Shown piece after piece: positions 26,859 to 36,271 of a stretch of DNA of 64,000 bases. Both the position numbers and the translations under genes were made by a program. The notes beneath the pieces are model-generated. The model was not told where the DNA came from, ran no database searches, and saw nothing but the letters and a program-made list of their open reading frames with translations. Origin of the DNA: Paraburkholderia acidisoli (lineage in GTDB: Bacteria > Pseudomonadota > Gammaproteobacteria > Burkholderiales > Burkholderiaceae). Numbering within the stretch: position 1 is the stretch's first letter; the number at the start of each line of letters is the position of its first letter. The stretch is taken from contig NZ_CP046916.1 of the NCBI RefSeq assembly GCF_009789675.1, positions 186,001-250,000 of the forward strand, given 5' to 3'.

Positions 26859-29800
26859 ATGACCAGCAAGAGCGTAAAGAGCGTGTGTCCGTATTGCGGC
26901 GTGGGGTGCGGCATGATCCTGCACGTCGAAGACGGCCAGGTCACGAAGATTTCCGGCGACGCCGAGCACCCCAGCAACTTCGGGCGGCTCTGCACGAAGG
27001 GCACTTCGGCGCACGTGGCGTTGCGCAAGTCGGGCCGGCTCGAACGCGCGTTCGTGCGTCATGCGCGCGACGAAGACCCGGTGCCGCTGCCCGTGGCGCA
27101 AGCGATCGCCGACACGGCGCGCCGCCTGCGCGCGACGCTCGACGCGCACGGTCCGGACGCGCTCTCGTTCTATGTGTCGGGGCAGATGTCGATCGAGGCC
27201 CAGTACCTCGTCAACAAGCTGGCCAAGGGCTACGTGCGCACCAACAACATCGAGTCGAACTCGCGTTTGTGCATGGCGAGCGCGGGCAGCGGCTACAAGC
27301 TTTCGCTGGGTGCAGACGGCCCACCCGGCTCGTACCGCGACTTCGACAAGGCCGACCTGTTCTTCGTGATCGGCGCGAACATGGCGGACTGCCATCCGAT
27401 CCTGTTCCTGCGCATGATGGACCGCGTGAAGGCGGGCGCGAAGCTGATCGTGGTGGACCCGCGCCGCAACGCGACCGCCGACAAGGCCTCGCTGTTTCTG
27501 CAGATCACGCCCGGCACCGACCTCGCGCTGCTCAACGGCCTGCTGCATCTGCTGCACCGGAACGGTCACACGAACGCGGCGTTCATCGCTCAGTACACCG
27601 AAGGCTGGGACGCGATGCCCGCGTTTCTCGACGACTACACGCCGGAGAAGGTGGCCGCGATCACGGGCCTCGCCGAGGCCGACATTCGTCGCGCGGCGCA
27701 ATGGATGGGCGAGGCGCCCGAGTTCATGAGTTGCTGGACCATGGGCCTGAACCAGAGCACGCACGGCACGTGGAGCACCAACGCGATCTGCAATCTGCAT
27801 CTCGCGACGGGCAGGATCTGCCGCGAGGGCAGCGGCCCGTTCTCGCTCACGGGCCAGCCGAACGCGATGGGCGGCCGCGAAATGGGTTACATGGGTCCGG
27901 GCTTGCCTGGCCAGCGCACGGTGCTGTCCGCCGACGACCGCGCGTTCGTCGAGCAGCAGTGGAACGTGCCCGCGGGCACGCTGCCGCAGAAAGTGGGCAC
28001 GGGCACCATCGACATGTTCTCGCGCATGAGCGCGGGCGAGATCAAGGCGTGCTGGATCATCTGCACGAATCCGGTCGCGAGCGTGGCGAACCGGCAGACC
28101 GTGGTCGCGGGCCTCAAGGCCGCCGAACTCGTGATCGCGCAGGACGCATTTCTCGACACGGAAACCAACGCCTATGCCGACGTCCTGCTGCCCGGCGCGC
28201 TGTGGGCCGAGGCCGAAGGCGTGATGATCAACTCCGAGCGCAACCTGACGCTCACGCAGCAGGCCGTCGAACCGCCCGGCGAAGCGCTGCCCGACTGGCG
28301 GATCATCGCGCGCGTGGCATGCGAAATGGGCTTTGCCGAAGCGTTCGACTACGCGAGCGCCGCGGAGGTGTTCGACGAAATCACGCGCTTCGCGAATCCG
28401 AACACGGGCTACGACCTGCGCGGCGCGAGCCATGCGAAGCTGCGCGAGACGCCGCTGCAATGGCCAATCGCGACGGATTCCAGCGAGGATCGGCATCCTG
28501 TCCGGTATCTGAACGACGGCGTGAGCCAAACGCTGAAGGAAGACGCCGACGGCACGCGGCCGCGCCTCGTGTTCGCCACGCCGCATGGCAAAGGCGTGTT
28601 TTTCGCGCGCCCGCACGTCGCGCCCGCCGAGTTGCCCGACGCCACGTTCCCGATCGTCTTCAACACGGGCCGCCTGCAACATCAATGGCACACGATGACG
28701 AAGACGGGCAAGGTGCCGATGCTCAACAAGCTCAACCCGGGCCCGTTCGTGGAGATTCATCCCGAAGATGCGGCGCAACTGGGCGTGGCCGCGAAAGATC
28801 GCGTGGAAGTGCGCTCGCGCCGCGGCCGCGTGGTGCTGCCCGCCGTGGTGACCGAGCGCGTGCGCCCGGGCAACTGCTTCGCGCCCATGCACTGGAACGA
28901 CGTATACGGCGAAGACCTGTGCGTGAACGCGGTGACGAGCGACGCGGTGGACGCGATCTCGCAGCAGCCCGAACTCAAGTTTTGCGCGGTCGCGCTTACG
29001 CGCGTCGGGCCCGACGTGCCGGCGGAAACGCCAAGGTCTGGCCGCAATCGAGCCGATGCCGATGTCGATGCCGATGCCGATGCCGATGCCGCCATCGCCG
29101 ATGCGAGCCCCGGCGCGCGGGACCCGCACGCCGTCAACCCGTCTCAGGAACACGACATGTCCCGTATCGATGCCTTCTCGACGCTGCTCGGCCTCGACGA
29201 CGTTCCCGCACCGCCATTGAGCGCCGCGGAGCGCCAGTACCTCGCCGGTTTCGTCGGCGGCCTGCGTTCGCTGAAGACGCACGAGGCCGTGGGCGTGCCC
29301 GTGCTGCCCGCGCAGGCGCCGTTCGCGCCGGGCACGCGGGTCTATCTCGACGGCCTGCTCGCGGGGCTGTTCAGCCGCGTGGAACCGGCCGCGAGTGCGC
29401 GCGCGGCATTGGCCGCGCCCGTCGACATGAGCGTGGCGGAAGACCCGCCGCAAGGCGTGCGTATCGCGCACACGCGGCCGAAAGTCGTGTTGCTGTGGGC
29501 GTCGCAAACGGGCAACGTGGAATCGCTCGTGGAGTTGTACGCGACGCATCTGATGCAGTCGGGCTTCGAGATCCGCACCGCCTGCATGTCCGACTACCCG
29601 CTCGCGAACCTCGAAAAAGCGCAGTACGCGTTGCTGATGACGAGCACCTTCGGCGACGGCGACGCGCCCGACAACGGCGAGCCGTTGTGGAGCGCGCTCA
29701 ACGCGCAGAACGCGCCGCGTCTGGCCGCGCTGCGCTTTGCCGTGCTCGCGTTCGGCGACCGCAATTACGACCAGTTCTGCGGTCACGGCCGCCGTCTCGA

Positions 29801-31097
29801 CGCGCGCCTCGAAGCGCTGGGCGCCACGCGCCTGATGGAGCGCACCGACTGCGACAGCGAATTCCAGCCCGCCGCCGACGCCTGGCTCGAACGCATCGTC
29901 GTGCGCATCAAGGAGGAAGACACCGCGCTGCACGCCGTCCCCCCCGAAGGCGCGATTCCCGACGTGCTGCCCGGCTGCGCCGCGACCAAGGCGCGCCCGG
30001 CCACCTCGCGCCTGCTGCGCAACGTGCGCCTGAACCTGCAGGGCGCGACCAAGGACACGCGCTACTTCTCGCTGGCTACGGGCGAAGCGGGACTCGACTA
30101 CGAGGCCGGCGACGCGCTGGGTGTGTGGCCGACCAACTGCCCGGCGCTCGTCGACGAACTGCTGCATCTCACGCGGCTGGCGGGCGACGCGAGCGTAAGC
30201 GTGAGCGGCCACGGCGACATGCGTCTCGCCGACGCGCTGGCTCGCCACTACGAAATCGCGCGCCCGAGCCCCGACGCGCTCGCGTTCATCGCGGCGCGCA
30301 CGCGTTCGCGCGGTCTGGCCGAACTGCTCGGCGAAGCGCGCAAGGCGGATTTGCGCAACTGGCTCTGGGGCCAGCAGATTGCCGACGTGCTGCACGAATA
30401 TCCCGTGGATGTTTCGCCATCCGAACTACTTGGCATGTTGAAGCGTCTGCAGCCGCGCCTCTATTCGATTTCGTCGAGTCCGAAGGCGCACGCGGGCGAA
30501 GTGCATCTGACCGTGTCGGCGGTGCGCTACAACAATGGCCGGCGCGAGCGTAAAGGCGTGGCATCCACGTTTCTCGCCGACCGCGCCGAGGCGGGCAGCG
30601 TGCCCGTGTTCGTGCAGAAGAGCACGCATTTCCGTCCGCCGCGCAACGGCGACACGCCGATGATCATGGTCGGCCCCGGCACGGGCGTCGCGCCGTTCCG
30701 CGCCTTTCTGCACGAGCGCCGCGCGCGCGGCGACGCGGGCCGCAACTGGCTCTTCTTCGGCGAGCAGCACGCGGCCACCGACTTCTACTACCGCGAGGAA
30801 CTGGAGACGATGCAGCAGGACGGCCACCTCGCGCGGCTCGATCTCGCGTTTTCGCGCGATCAGAGCGACAAGGTCTATGTGCAGGACCGCATGCGCGAGC
30901 AGGGCGCCCAACTCTGGTCGTGGCTCCAGGACGGCGCGCATCTGTACGTGTGCGGCGACGCGAGCCGCATGGCAAAAGACGTGGATGCCGCGCTGAAAGA
31001 CGTGGTCGCGGCGCACGGCGGCCTGAGCGGCGAGGCCGCGCAGGATTACGTCAGTGGGCTCGCGCGGGACCGGCGCTACGTGCGCGACGTCTACTGA
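26859..31097 (+). CDS. nasA: Assimilatory nitrate reductase fused to a CysJ-like diflavin reductase
   Basis: A 1412-aa fusion. Residues 1 to about 720 are a molybdopterin nitrate reductase: the 4Fe-4S site C10-C13-C17-C45 (CPYCGVGCGM, GRLCTKG), the putative Mo-ligand Cys in SNSRLCMASA, and the C-terminal cofactor domain (FNTGRLQHQWHTMTKTG). An Asp/Ala linker (about 730-750) joins it to a flavodoxin-like FMN domain (LLWASQTGNVESL, STFGDGDAPDNG), an FAD domain (RLYSISSSP) and an NADPH domain (GPGTGVAPFRAFL, YVCGDASRMAKDV), ending in the CysJ-like RDVY. It should pass electrons from NADPH straight to nitrate. Such fusions are known in Burkholderiales. It is last in the nir operon. Confidence 0.93.
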   Translation: MTSKSVKSVCPYCGVGCGMILHVEDGQVTKISGDAEHPSNFGRLCTKGTSAHVALRKSGRLERAFVRHARDEDPVPLPVAQAIADTARRLRATLDAHGPDALSFYVSGQMSIEAQYLVNKLAKGYVRTNNIESNSRLCMASAGSGYKLSLGADGPPGSYRDFDKADLFFVIGANMADCHPILFLRMMDRVKAGAKLIVVDPRRNATADKASLFLQITPGTDLALLNGLLHLLHRNGHTNAAFIAQYTEGWDAMPAFLDDYTPEKVAAITGLAEADIRRAAQWMGEAPEFMSCWTMGLNQSTHGTWSTNAICNLHLATGRICREGSGPFSLTGQPNAMGGREMGYMGPGLPGQRTVLSADDRAFVEQQWNVPAGTLPQKVGTGTIDMFSRMSAGEIKACWIICTNPVASVANRQTVVAGLKAAELVIAQDAFLDTETNAYADVLLPGALWAEAEGVMINSERNLTLTQQAVEPPGEALPDWRIIARVACEMGFAEAFDYASAAEVFDEITRFANPNTGYDLRGASHAKLRETPLQWPIATDSSEDRHPVRYLNDGVSQTLKEDADGTRPRLVFATPHGKGVFFARPHVAPAELPDATFPIVFNTGRLQHQWHTMTKTGKVPMLNKLNPGPFVEIHPEDAAQLGVAAKDRVEVRSRRGRVVLPAVVTERVRPGNCFAPMHWNDVYGEDLCVNAVTSDAVDAISQQPELKFCAVALTRVGPDVPAETPRSGRNRADADVDADADADAAIADASPGARDPHAVNPSQEHDMSRIDAFSTLLGLDDVPAPPLSAAERQYLAGFVGGLRSLKTHEAVGVPVLPAQAPFAPGTRVYLDGLLAGLFSRVEPAASARAALAAPVDMSVAEDPPQGVRIAHTRPKVVLLWASQTGNVESLVELYATHLMQSGFEIRTACMSDYPLANLEKAQYALLMTSTFGDGDAPDNGEPLWSALNAQNAPRLAALRFAVLAFGDRNYDQFCGHGRRLDARLEALGATRLMERTDCDSEFQPAADAWLERIVVRIKEEDTALHAVPPEGAIPDVLPGCAATKARPATSRLLRNVRLNLQGATKDTRYFSLATGEAGLDYEAGDALGVWPTNCPALVDELLHLTRLAGDASVSVSGHGDMRLADALARHYEIARPSPDALAFIAARTRSRGLAELLGEARKADLRNWLWGQQIADVLHEYPVDVSPSELLGMLKRLQPRLYSISSSPKAHAGEVHLTVSAVRYNNGRRERKGVASTFLADRAEAGSVPVFVQKSTHFRPPRNGDTPMIMVGPGTGVAPFRAFLHERRARGDAGRNWLFFGEQHAATDFYYREELETMQQDGHLARLDLAFSRDQSDKVYVQDRMREQGAQLWSWLQDGAHLYVCGDASRMAKDVDAALKDVVAAHGGLSGEAAQDYVSGLARDRRYVRDVY
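29055..29090 (+). repeat. GATGCC hexanucleotide repeat in the nasA linker
   Basis: Six tandem 6-bp units (GATGCC, with one GATGTC variant) encode an Asp-Ala/Asp-Val run in the interdomain linker. Because the unit is a multiple of three, copy-number change alters linker length without a frameshift. Confidence 0.8.
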
Positions 31098-31308
31098 ACC
31101 CGACGAAGCGCGGCGCGCGCCACGGCAAAGGCGCGTTCGCGCGGCGTGCGCGCGTGAGCGGCGCGTCGTTTTCCTCGCCGAGCCCCGCGTAGAGGCCGCC
31201 GCGCGCGCCCTTGGCCGCGACCGGTTCGGGCAGCAGAATGGCCGTAAGAAATGTCAGGCAGGCGCCTGCGCACACGGCCAGCACGCTCATCGTGAACGAC
31301 TCGAACAT
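31051..31308 (-). CDS. Small membrane protein overlapping the 3' end of nasA
   Basis: An 85-aa candidate gene, convergent with nasA and overlapping its last 47 bp. The protein starts MFESFTMSVLAVCAGACLTF and has one hydrophobic helix (about residues 7-27), then a basic arginine-rich tail. GGAG lies about 9 nt upstream of the ATG. I recognise no family. The helix argues that it is real, while the Arg-rich tail antisense to a GC-rich gene could be fortuitous. Confidence 0.45.
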   Translation of the reverse strand: MFESFTMSVLAVCAGACLTFLTAILLPEPVAAKGARGGLYAGLGEENDAPLTRARRANAPLPWRAPRFVGFSRRRARSAGPARAH

Positions 31309-31552
31309 CCGCTTGACTCCCGACGGTAGAATGGTGCGCGAACGCCGGTTCACGCGTGCGCCACCACTTTGCGTACTATTTTGCGCAGCGCGCGCGGCGG
31401 CGTCCAAGACGATATTCGGATCGTCACGATAAGCGCGGCTTATGGTTGCAACGCGCGCGGACCGAATCTCGATTCCGAATGCCTGGCAGGGTGCGTGGCC
31501 AGGCGCCGGCGGATGACCGAGGGTGCAAGCGAGCGGGGAGACAGCCACCTTG

Positions 31553-32452
31553 ATGCTTCGTGCGATACGCTACGTGATCACCGTGGCGGAGTTGAAGAAC
31601 TTCACGCGCGCGGCGGAAGTGCTGCACGTGTCGCAGCCCGCGCTCTCGCAGCAGATACGCCAGCTAGAAGCCGAACTCGGCGGCGAGCTGTTCGACCGCA
31701 GCGGCCGGGCGATCAGCCTTACCGAATTCGGCCGTGTCTACATCGAACACGCGCGCGAGGCGCTCGCGCATCTCGACGCGGGGCGCCGCGCGTTGCACGA
31801 CGTGCGCGACCTCACGCGCGGACTCTTGCGGCTGGCTTACACCCCCACCTTCGCCGAATATTTGATCGGGCCCGCGCTGCGCCGTTTTCGCGCGGCGCAT
31901 CCGGCGCTCGCGATCGAGGTGAGCGAGCGGCCGCTCGAAGATATCGAAGGCGGCCTGGAGCGCGACGAACTCGATCTGGGCATCGGTTTCACCGACGTGC
32001 GCTCCGACGAAATCGACGTGCGTCCGCTGTTCGCCGAGCAGATGGCGTTGCTCGTGGCGACGCGGCACCCGCTCGCGCGGCGGCGCGAGGCGGTCTCGTC
32101 GCAGCAACTGGAGAGCATGCCGCTCGCGCTCCTGAGCGCCGACTTCGTGGTACGCCGTTTCGCCGACGCTTATTTCCGCGCGCATCAACTCAGCCCGCAG
32201 GTGATGTTGCAGGCCAATTCCGTGGGCACCGTGCTCAAGCTCGTGAAAGACGGCACGCTCGCCACGCTGCTGCCTTCGGCGGTCCTGCGCGAGCATCGCG
32301 GGCTCGTTTCGCTGGCGGTTACCCCCGCCTTGCCGCAACGCACGGTCGCGCTGTTGTCGCGCCGCCGCGCCGCCACGACGCTCGCGGCGAATGCGTTCGT
32401 GGCGCTGCTCACCGATCTGATCGCGGAAGAAGGACTGGGCGCCACGGCGTAA
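31553..32452 (+). CDS. LysR-family transcriptional regulator
   Basis: A 299-aa regulator. The N-terminal winged helix-turn-helix reads YVITVAELKNFTRAAEVLHV and SQPALSQQIRQLEAELG; the C-terminal co-inducer domain follows (LRLAYTPTFAEYLIGPALRR onward). It resembles the CynR subgroup. The start is the ATG at 31553 with GGGGAG upstream. It is followed 133 bp later, in the same direction, by an SfnB-type oxidase and may control it, although LysR proteins more often control divergent genes. Confidence 0.9.
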   Translation: MLRAIRYVITVAELKNFTRAAEVLHVSQPALSQQIRQLEAELGGELFDRSGRAISLTEFGRVYIEHAREALAHLDAGRRALHDVRDLTRGLLRLAYTPTFAEYLIGPALRRFRAAHPALAIEVSERPLEDIEGGLERDELDLGIGFTDVRSDEIDVRPLFAEQMALLVATRHPLARRREAVSSQQLESMPLALLSADFVVRRFADAYFRAHQLSPQVMLQANSVGTVLKLVKDGTLATLLPSAVLREHRGLVSLAVTPALPQRTVALLSRRRAATTLAANAFVALLTDLIAEEGLGATA

Positions 32453-32585
32453 TCATGTGATGGCGTGCGCGCTTTGCAGCGCCGCGCATAACGTAAGTCG
32501 AAATCCATCGTTATCGCGCCGCGCGCGCATTCCTATACTTTGCTGCCCGGCGGCCGCGTGCCGCGCATCATGCGAAGGAACGAGA

Positions 32586-33830
32586 ATGCCCGCGACCGAA
32601 TCTTCCGTGCCGACCTCTGCTGTCGAGGCGGCATCACCCGCCACGCCCGCTCAACCCGCGCTCGCCGGATTGCGAGAACTCGCGCAGGCGATCGCGCAAG
32701 GCGCGGCCGCGCGTGAAGTGCGGCGCGAATTGCCGTTCGACGCGGCGACGCGTTTCCGCGAGTCGGGGTTGGGGCGCTTGCGTTTGCCGGTGGCGTGGGG
32801 CGGCCTGGGCGGCTCGCTCGTCGACGTGTTCGAACTGGTCGCCACGCTCGGCGCGGCCGAAAGCAATCTCGCGCATGCGTTGCGCCTGCACTTCGATCAG
32901 ACGGAAGTGCTGACGCTCTCACCGCGTTCGCCGTTCAACGATACGCAGATCCGCCGCGTGGCCGCGGGCGCGATTTTCGGCGGCGCCTCGACGGAACTCG
33001 GCACCGCGCGGCCCGGCGAGATCACGGTGCAACTGCGCCGCGACGGCGCGCACTATCGGCTGGATGGGCGCAAATACTATGCAACCGGCACGGCCTTCTC
33101 CGACTACGCGCGCCTGAACGTGCAGGACGACGCGGGCGCCCCGGTGATCGCGATCGTGCCTGTGCAGCGCGAAGGGTTTCGCGTGCTCGACGACTGGGAC
33201 GGCATGGGCCAGCGCATGACCGCGAGCGGCGGTCTCGTGTTCGAGAATCTGCTCGTGCAGGCCGGAGAAGTCTCGCCGCGCGTGCTCGGCTCGCTGGTCG
33301 GGCGACATACGGGCGCGCTGCGGCAACTGCATCTCGTGGCGGTGGCGGCCGGCATCGTTCGCAATATTGTTAGCGATGCGAAGCATTATGTGATCCATCA
33401 CGGCCGGCCCGCGCTGCACAGCCCGGCGCCGAGCGCGCGCGAAGACGCGTTCATCCAGCAGGTCGTGGGCGAACTCGCGGCGCACAGTCACGCGATCGAT
33501 GCGCTGGTGCGCGAAAATGCCCGCGTGCTCGACCGGCAGGCCAACGCGATCCTCGCGGGCGACGCCAACGCCGAAGCGCTCGTGCTCGAAGGCGCGCTCG
33601 CGACCGCGCGCACGCAACTCGTGGTGAGCCAGCTCGCGTTGCAGGCGGCGGAACGGCTGTTCGAAGCGGGCGGCGCCTCGGCCACGGCGCGCACGCACAA
33701 CTTCGACCGCCACTGGCGCAACCTGCGCACGATCTTCAGCCACAATCCGCTCACGCACAAAGCACGCGTGCTTGGCGACTACGACCTGAACGGCGTCACC
33801 ACGCACCTCACCGAAGGGCGCGTGTTCTGA
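32586..33830 (+). CDS. SfnB/DszC-type flavin-dependent oxidase (acyl-CoA dehydrogenase fold)
   Basis: A 414-aa protein with the acyl-CoA dehydrogenase fold: N-terminal helical domain (RFRESGLGRLRLPVAWGG), middle beta domain (FGGASTELGTA, YYATGTAFSDYARL) and C-terminal helical domain ending near HNPLTHKARVLGDY. The LTHKA end and LGTA loop are typical of the SfnB/DszC group that oxidises sulphones or other sulphur compounds with FMNH2, not of beta-oxidation enzymes. AAGGAAC precedes the ATG at 32586. Substrate is uncertain; no flavin reductase adjoins it. Confidence 0.8.
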   Translation: MPATESSVPTSAVEAASPATPAQPALAGLRELAQAIAQGAAAREVRRELPFDAATRFRESGLGRLRLPVAWGGLGGSLVDVFELVATLGAAESNLAHALRLHFDQTEVLTLSPRSPFNDTQIRRVAAGAIFGGASTELGTARPGEITVQLRRDGAHYRLDGRKYYATGTAFSDYARLNVQDDAGAPVIAIVPVQREGFRVLDDWDGMGQRMTASGGLVFENLLVQAGEVSPRVLGSLVGRHTGALRQLHLVAVAAGIVRNIVSDAKHYVIHHGRPALHSPAPSAREDAFIQQVVGELAAHSHAIDALVRENARVLDRQANAILAGDANAEALVLEGALATARTQLVVSQLALQAAERLFEAGGASATARTHNFDRHWRNLRTIFSHNPLTHKARVLGDYDLNGVTTHLTEGRVF

Positions 33831-33980
33831 GGCCTGGGCGTACGCGTTGTCATCGTTGCGTCATTTGCCGATGCCCGATTGCCGATGCCGCTGGCGATTC
33901 TTTCGCGCCTTCAGCAAACGTTAAGCTAGCGTTGGCTACGATGAACGGCTTCACGTTCTACGTGCCCTCGGAGCGAGCCG

Positions 33981-34784
33981 ATGAATTCAGCAGCGGGAGA
34001 TGCATCGCGTCAGGCGTTGAGCAAGGTGCCTGCGCTCACGCTCGGTTTCTGGATCATCAAGATCGCGGCCACGACGCTCGGTGAAACCGGCGGCGACTGG
34101 GTGACGATGTCGCTCAAGCTCGGCTATCTCGTCGGCACGCTCATCTTCCTCGCGGCCTTCCTCGTGCTCGTATTCGCGCAGGTGCGCGCGCACCGCTTCA
34201 ACGCGTGGCTCTACTGGGCCACCATTGTCGCGACCACCACGCTCGGCACCACGCTCGCCGACTTCTGCGACCGCTCCGCCGGCGTGGGTTATCCGGGCGG
34301 CGTGTCGATCATCGTTGTGCTGCTCGCCGCGAGTCTCGGCATCTGGTATCGCACGGAAGGCACGGTGTCGATCGGCAGCGTGGCCACGCCGCGCGTCGAG
34401 TGGTTCTACTGGGTCACCATTCTGTTTTCGCAAACGCTCGGCACCGCGCTCGGCGATTGGGTCGCCGACGAGGATCTCGGCGGTCTCGGGCTCGGCTACG
34501 AAGTGGGCGCGGCGATCTTCGGCGCGGGTATCGTCGCCGTTGGCTTGCTGTGGATGTGGGGCCGCGTGTCGCGCACGCTGCTGTTTTGGGCGGCGTTCGT
34601 GCTCACGCGTCCGCTGGGCGCGACGCTTGGCGATCTGCTCGACAAACCCGTCGCGCAGGGCGGTTTCGCCGTGAGCCGCTTTTACGCCTCGCTCATTCTG
34701 CTGGCGTTCATCGTGGTGTGCATTCTGGTGTTTCCGCAACGCGCCGCGCCGAGATCGCACGGCGCGCAGGCGCTGTCGAGGTAG
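33981..34784 (+). CDS. COG4705-type membrane protein with repeated TLG-D motif
   Basis: A 267-aa inner-membrane protein with about seven or eight helices. It contains four spaced copies of a short motif: TLGETGGDW, TLGTTLADF, TLGTALGDW and PLGATLGDL, each at a helix boundary, implying internal duplication. This is the pattern of COG4705, an uncharacterised membrane family. The conserved acidic residue in each copy suggests an ion or substrate path, which is inference. It is followed 81 bp later by a PAP2 phosphatase gene. Confidence 0.8.
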   Translation: MNSAAGDASRQALSKVPALTLGFWIIKIAATTLGETGGDWVTMSLKLGYLVGTLIFLAAFLVLVFAQVRAHRFNAWLYWATIVATTTLGTTLADFCDRSAGVGYPGGVSIIVVLLAASLGIWYRTEGTVSIGSVATPRVEWFYWVTILFSQTLGTALGDWVADEDLGGLGLGYEVGAAIFGAGIVAVGLLWMWGRVSRTLLFWAAFVLTRPLGATLGDLLDKPVAQGGFAVSRFYASLILLAFIVVCILVFPQRAAPRSHGAQALSR

Positions 34785-34865
34785 TAGCGGCAATAGCGTG
34801 AGTCGCGGTGGCAAAAAGCACGCCGCAAAAAACATTAAAACAAGCTGTTTTCGGGGGTAGTCGCT

Positions 34866-35495
34866 GTGAGATTTTCCATATCGCGCGGCCGCGCGATCGT
34901 ATCCGCCCTGGTCGCGGCGGCGGCCGCCTGCGCGCCGCTGTTGGCGAACGCCGGCGACGGTATCGACCATCGCGTCAATCGCAATACCGGCGGCATCTTC
35001 GCCGCGCAAGACGTCGTGCCGATCGCGCTCGCGGTCTTCAGCGGCGGCTGCGCGCTCTGGGAAGGCACGCAAACGCCCATCGGCAAGACCTGCTGGGAAA
35101 GCGCGGAGAGCATCGGCATCAGCGGGCTTTCCACTGAAGCGCTGCAATACCTCACCGGCCGCCAGGGGCCGAGCGAGACGAGCGATCCGGGCCGCTGGTT
35201 CACGGGCCGCAAGGGAACGTTCCCGAGTCTGCACGTGGCGGTGACGACCGCCGCCGTGACGCCGTTCATCCTCAACAACTTCGAGTCGCATCCCTGGCTG
35301 TCGAGCGGGCTCGCGCTGGTGCCCGTGTACGAGATGGTCGCGCGCGTGAAGGCGCAGCAGCACTGGCAAACCGACGTGCTGGCGGGGGCGCTGCTGGGCG
35401 CGGGCGTGGGGATCGGCGAAGTCTACAAGAACAGCCCCTTCGTGTTCGGCCTGCTGCCGGACGGCGGGTTTGTTGGCTATCACGCGAGGTTCTGA
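34866..35495 (+). CDS. PAP2-superfamily phosphatase, secreted
   Basis: A 209-aa phosphatase of the PAP2/haloperoxidase type, probably acting on lipid-linked or phospholipid phosphates at the periplasmic face. A signal peptide (to about residue 29, LLANA) is followed by the three motifs: a degenerate first motif around YLTGRQGPSE, FPSLH and ARVKAQQHWQTDVLAG containing the catalytic His. The start codon is a GTG. It follows the COG4705 gene. Confidence 0.82.
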   Translation: MRFSISRGRAIVSALVAAAAACAPLLANAGDGIDHRVNRNTGGIFAAQDVVPIALAVFSGGCALWEGTQTPIGKTCWESAESIGISGLSTEALQYLTGRQGPSETSDPGRWFTGRKGTFPSLHVAVTTAAVTPFILNNFESHPWLSSGLALVPVYEMVARVKAQQHWQTDVLAGALLGAGVGIGEVYKNSPFVFGLLPDGGFVGYHARF

Positions 35496-35618
35496 ACGCG
35501 GCGCGGGCCGCTCTCATTGCGTGCGCTGCGTGCGAATCGAATTCGTCCGATAGGCGCGGGCCGCCGCGGGCTCTATCGTGATGTTCGTCTCGTTATCGAA
35601 CGCGCAAGGAGTATCGCC

Positions 35619-35855
35619 ATGGGCCCGCAACTGCTGCTCGACACCACGCATCTGCAAAAACATATCGACGCCATGGGCGCGGCCATGCATGGCGCGCAGG
35701 CAACGAACACGCCGATGTCGCGCCCGCTGCGCTCGCTGGTCGAGTACGTGCAGGCGCGCCACGCGGCGTTCATCGATCTGGGCATCGCGCTTGGTTGCGT
35801 CGCGTTTTCGCTGGGTGTGGTGCTCGGCGTGATGCTGTTGCTGGAGAAGCTGTAA
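35619..35855 (+). CDS. Small single-span membrane protein
   Basis: A 78-aa protein with AAGGAG well placed before the ATG at 35619. The first 50 residues are soluble (LLLDTTHLQKHIDAMGAAMH) and the C-terminus is one strong transmembrane helix (LGIALGCVAFSLGVVLGVML). I recognise no family. It is probably a real tail-anchored protein. Confidence 0.65.
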   Translation: MGPQLLLDTTHLQKHIDAMGAAMHGAQATNTPMSRPLRSLVEYVQARHAAFIDLGIALGCVAFSLGVVLGVMLLLEKL

Positions 35856-35893
35856 CGGCAAAGTGGCCCGCGACGGTCACGCCGCGGCGCGCG

Positions 35894-36118
35894 TTATCGC
35901 CGGGTAATTCGCCACAAGGACTGGCCGCCGCACATTGCCAGAATCACGCCGATCAGCACGGCCGCGACCGACGCCGCCTGATCGCCCGCGACGGCATCCG
36001 CCTCTTCGCTCAGCGCGCGCAGCCACAGCGCCGCGCCCGATCCCACCGCCACCAGCCCGAGCACGAGTGCGCTCGCGGCCATTGCCGTGCGCTCGCGCAC
36101 GTCTTCCATCGTCTTCAT
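35894..36118 (-). CDS. Small two-span membrane protein
   Basis: A 74-aa protein starting MKTMEDVRERTAMAA, with two hydrophobic helices (about residues 12-33 and 46-64) and a basic end (LWRITRR). It is convergent with the preceding small gene. The family is unknown; a GGAAC-type ribosome site lies before the ATG. Confidence 0.55.
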   Translation of the reverse strand: MKTMEDVRERTAMAASALVLGLVAVGSGAALWLRALSEEADAVAGDQAASVAAVLIGVILAMCGGQSLWRITRR

Positions 36119-36271
36119 CCTGTTTCGTTCCCCGATCAACACGGGCGCTCGCCCATGCCGAACGCCACCTGGCAACGATAACTCGCCAGAATTCGCGCTG
36201 CATGCGCGGATCGGGCAAAAAAAGCAACAAGCCAAATAGCAGAAGGCCTCGCGCGAATACTCCTCGCGGGT

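Noticed and set aside
29041..29100. Repeats considered as a CRISPR-like or VNTR array
   Set aside because: The units are only 6 bp, contiguous and in frame within nasA, with no spacers. It is a coding microsatellite.
26763..30395. A minus-strand open frame of about 1210 codons opposite nasA
   Set aside because: It is an antisense shadow of the nitrate reductase fusion; its composition is Arg/His/Ala-rich and no motif is recognisable.
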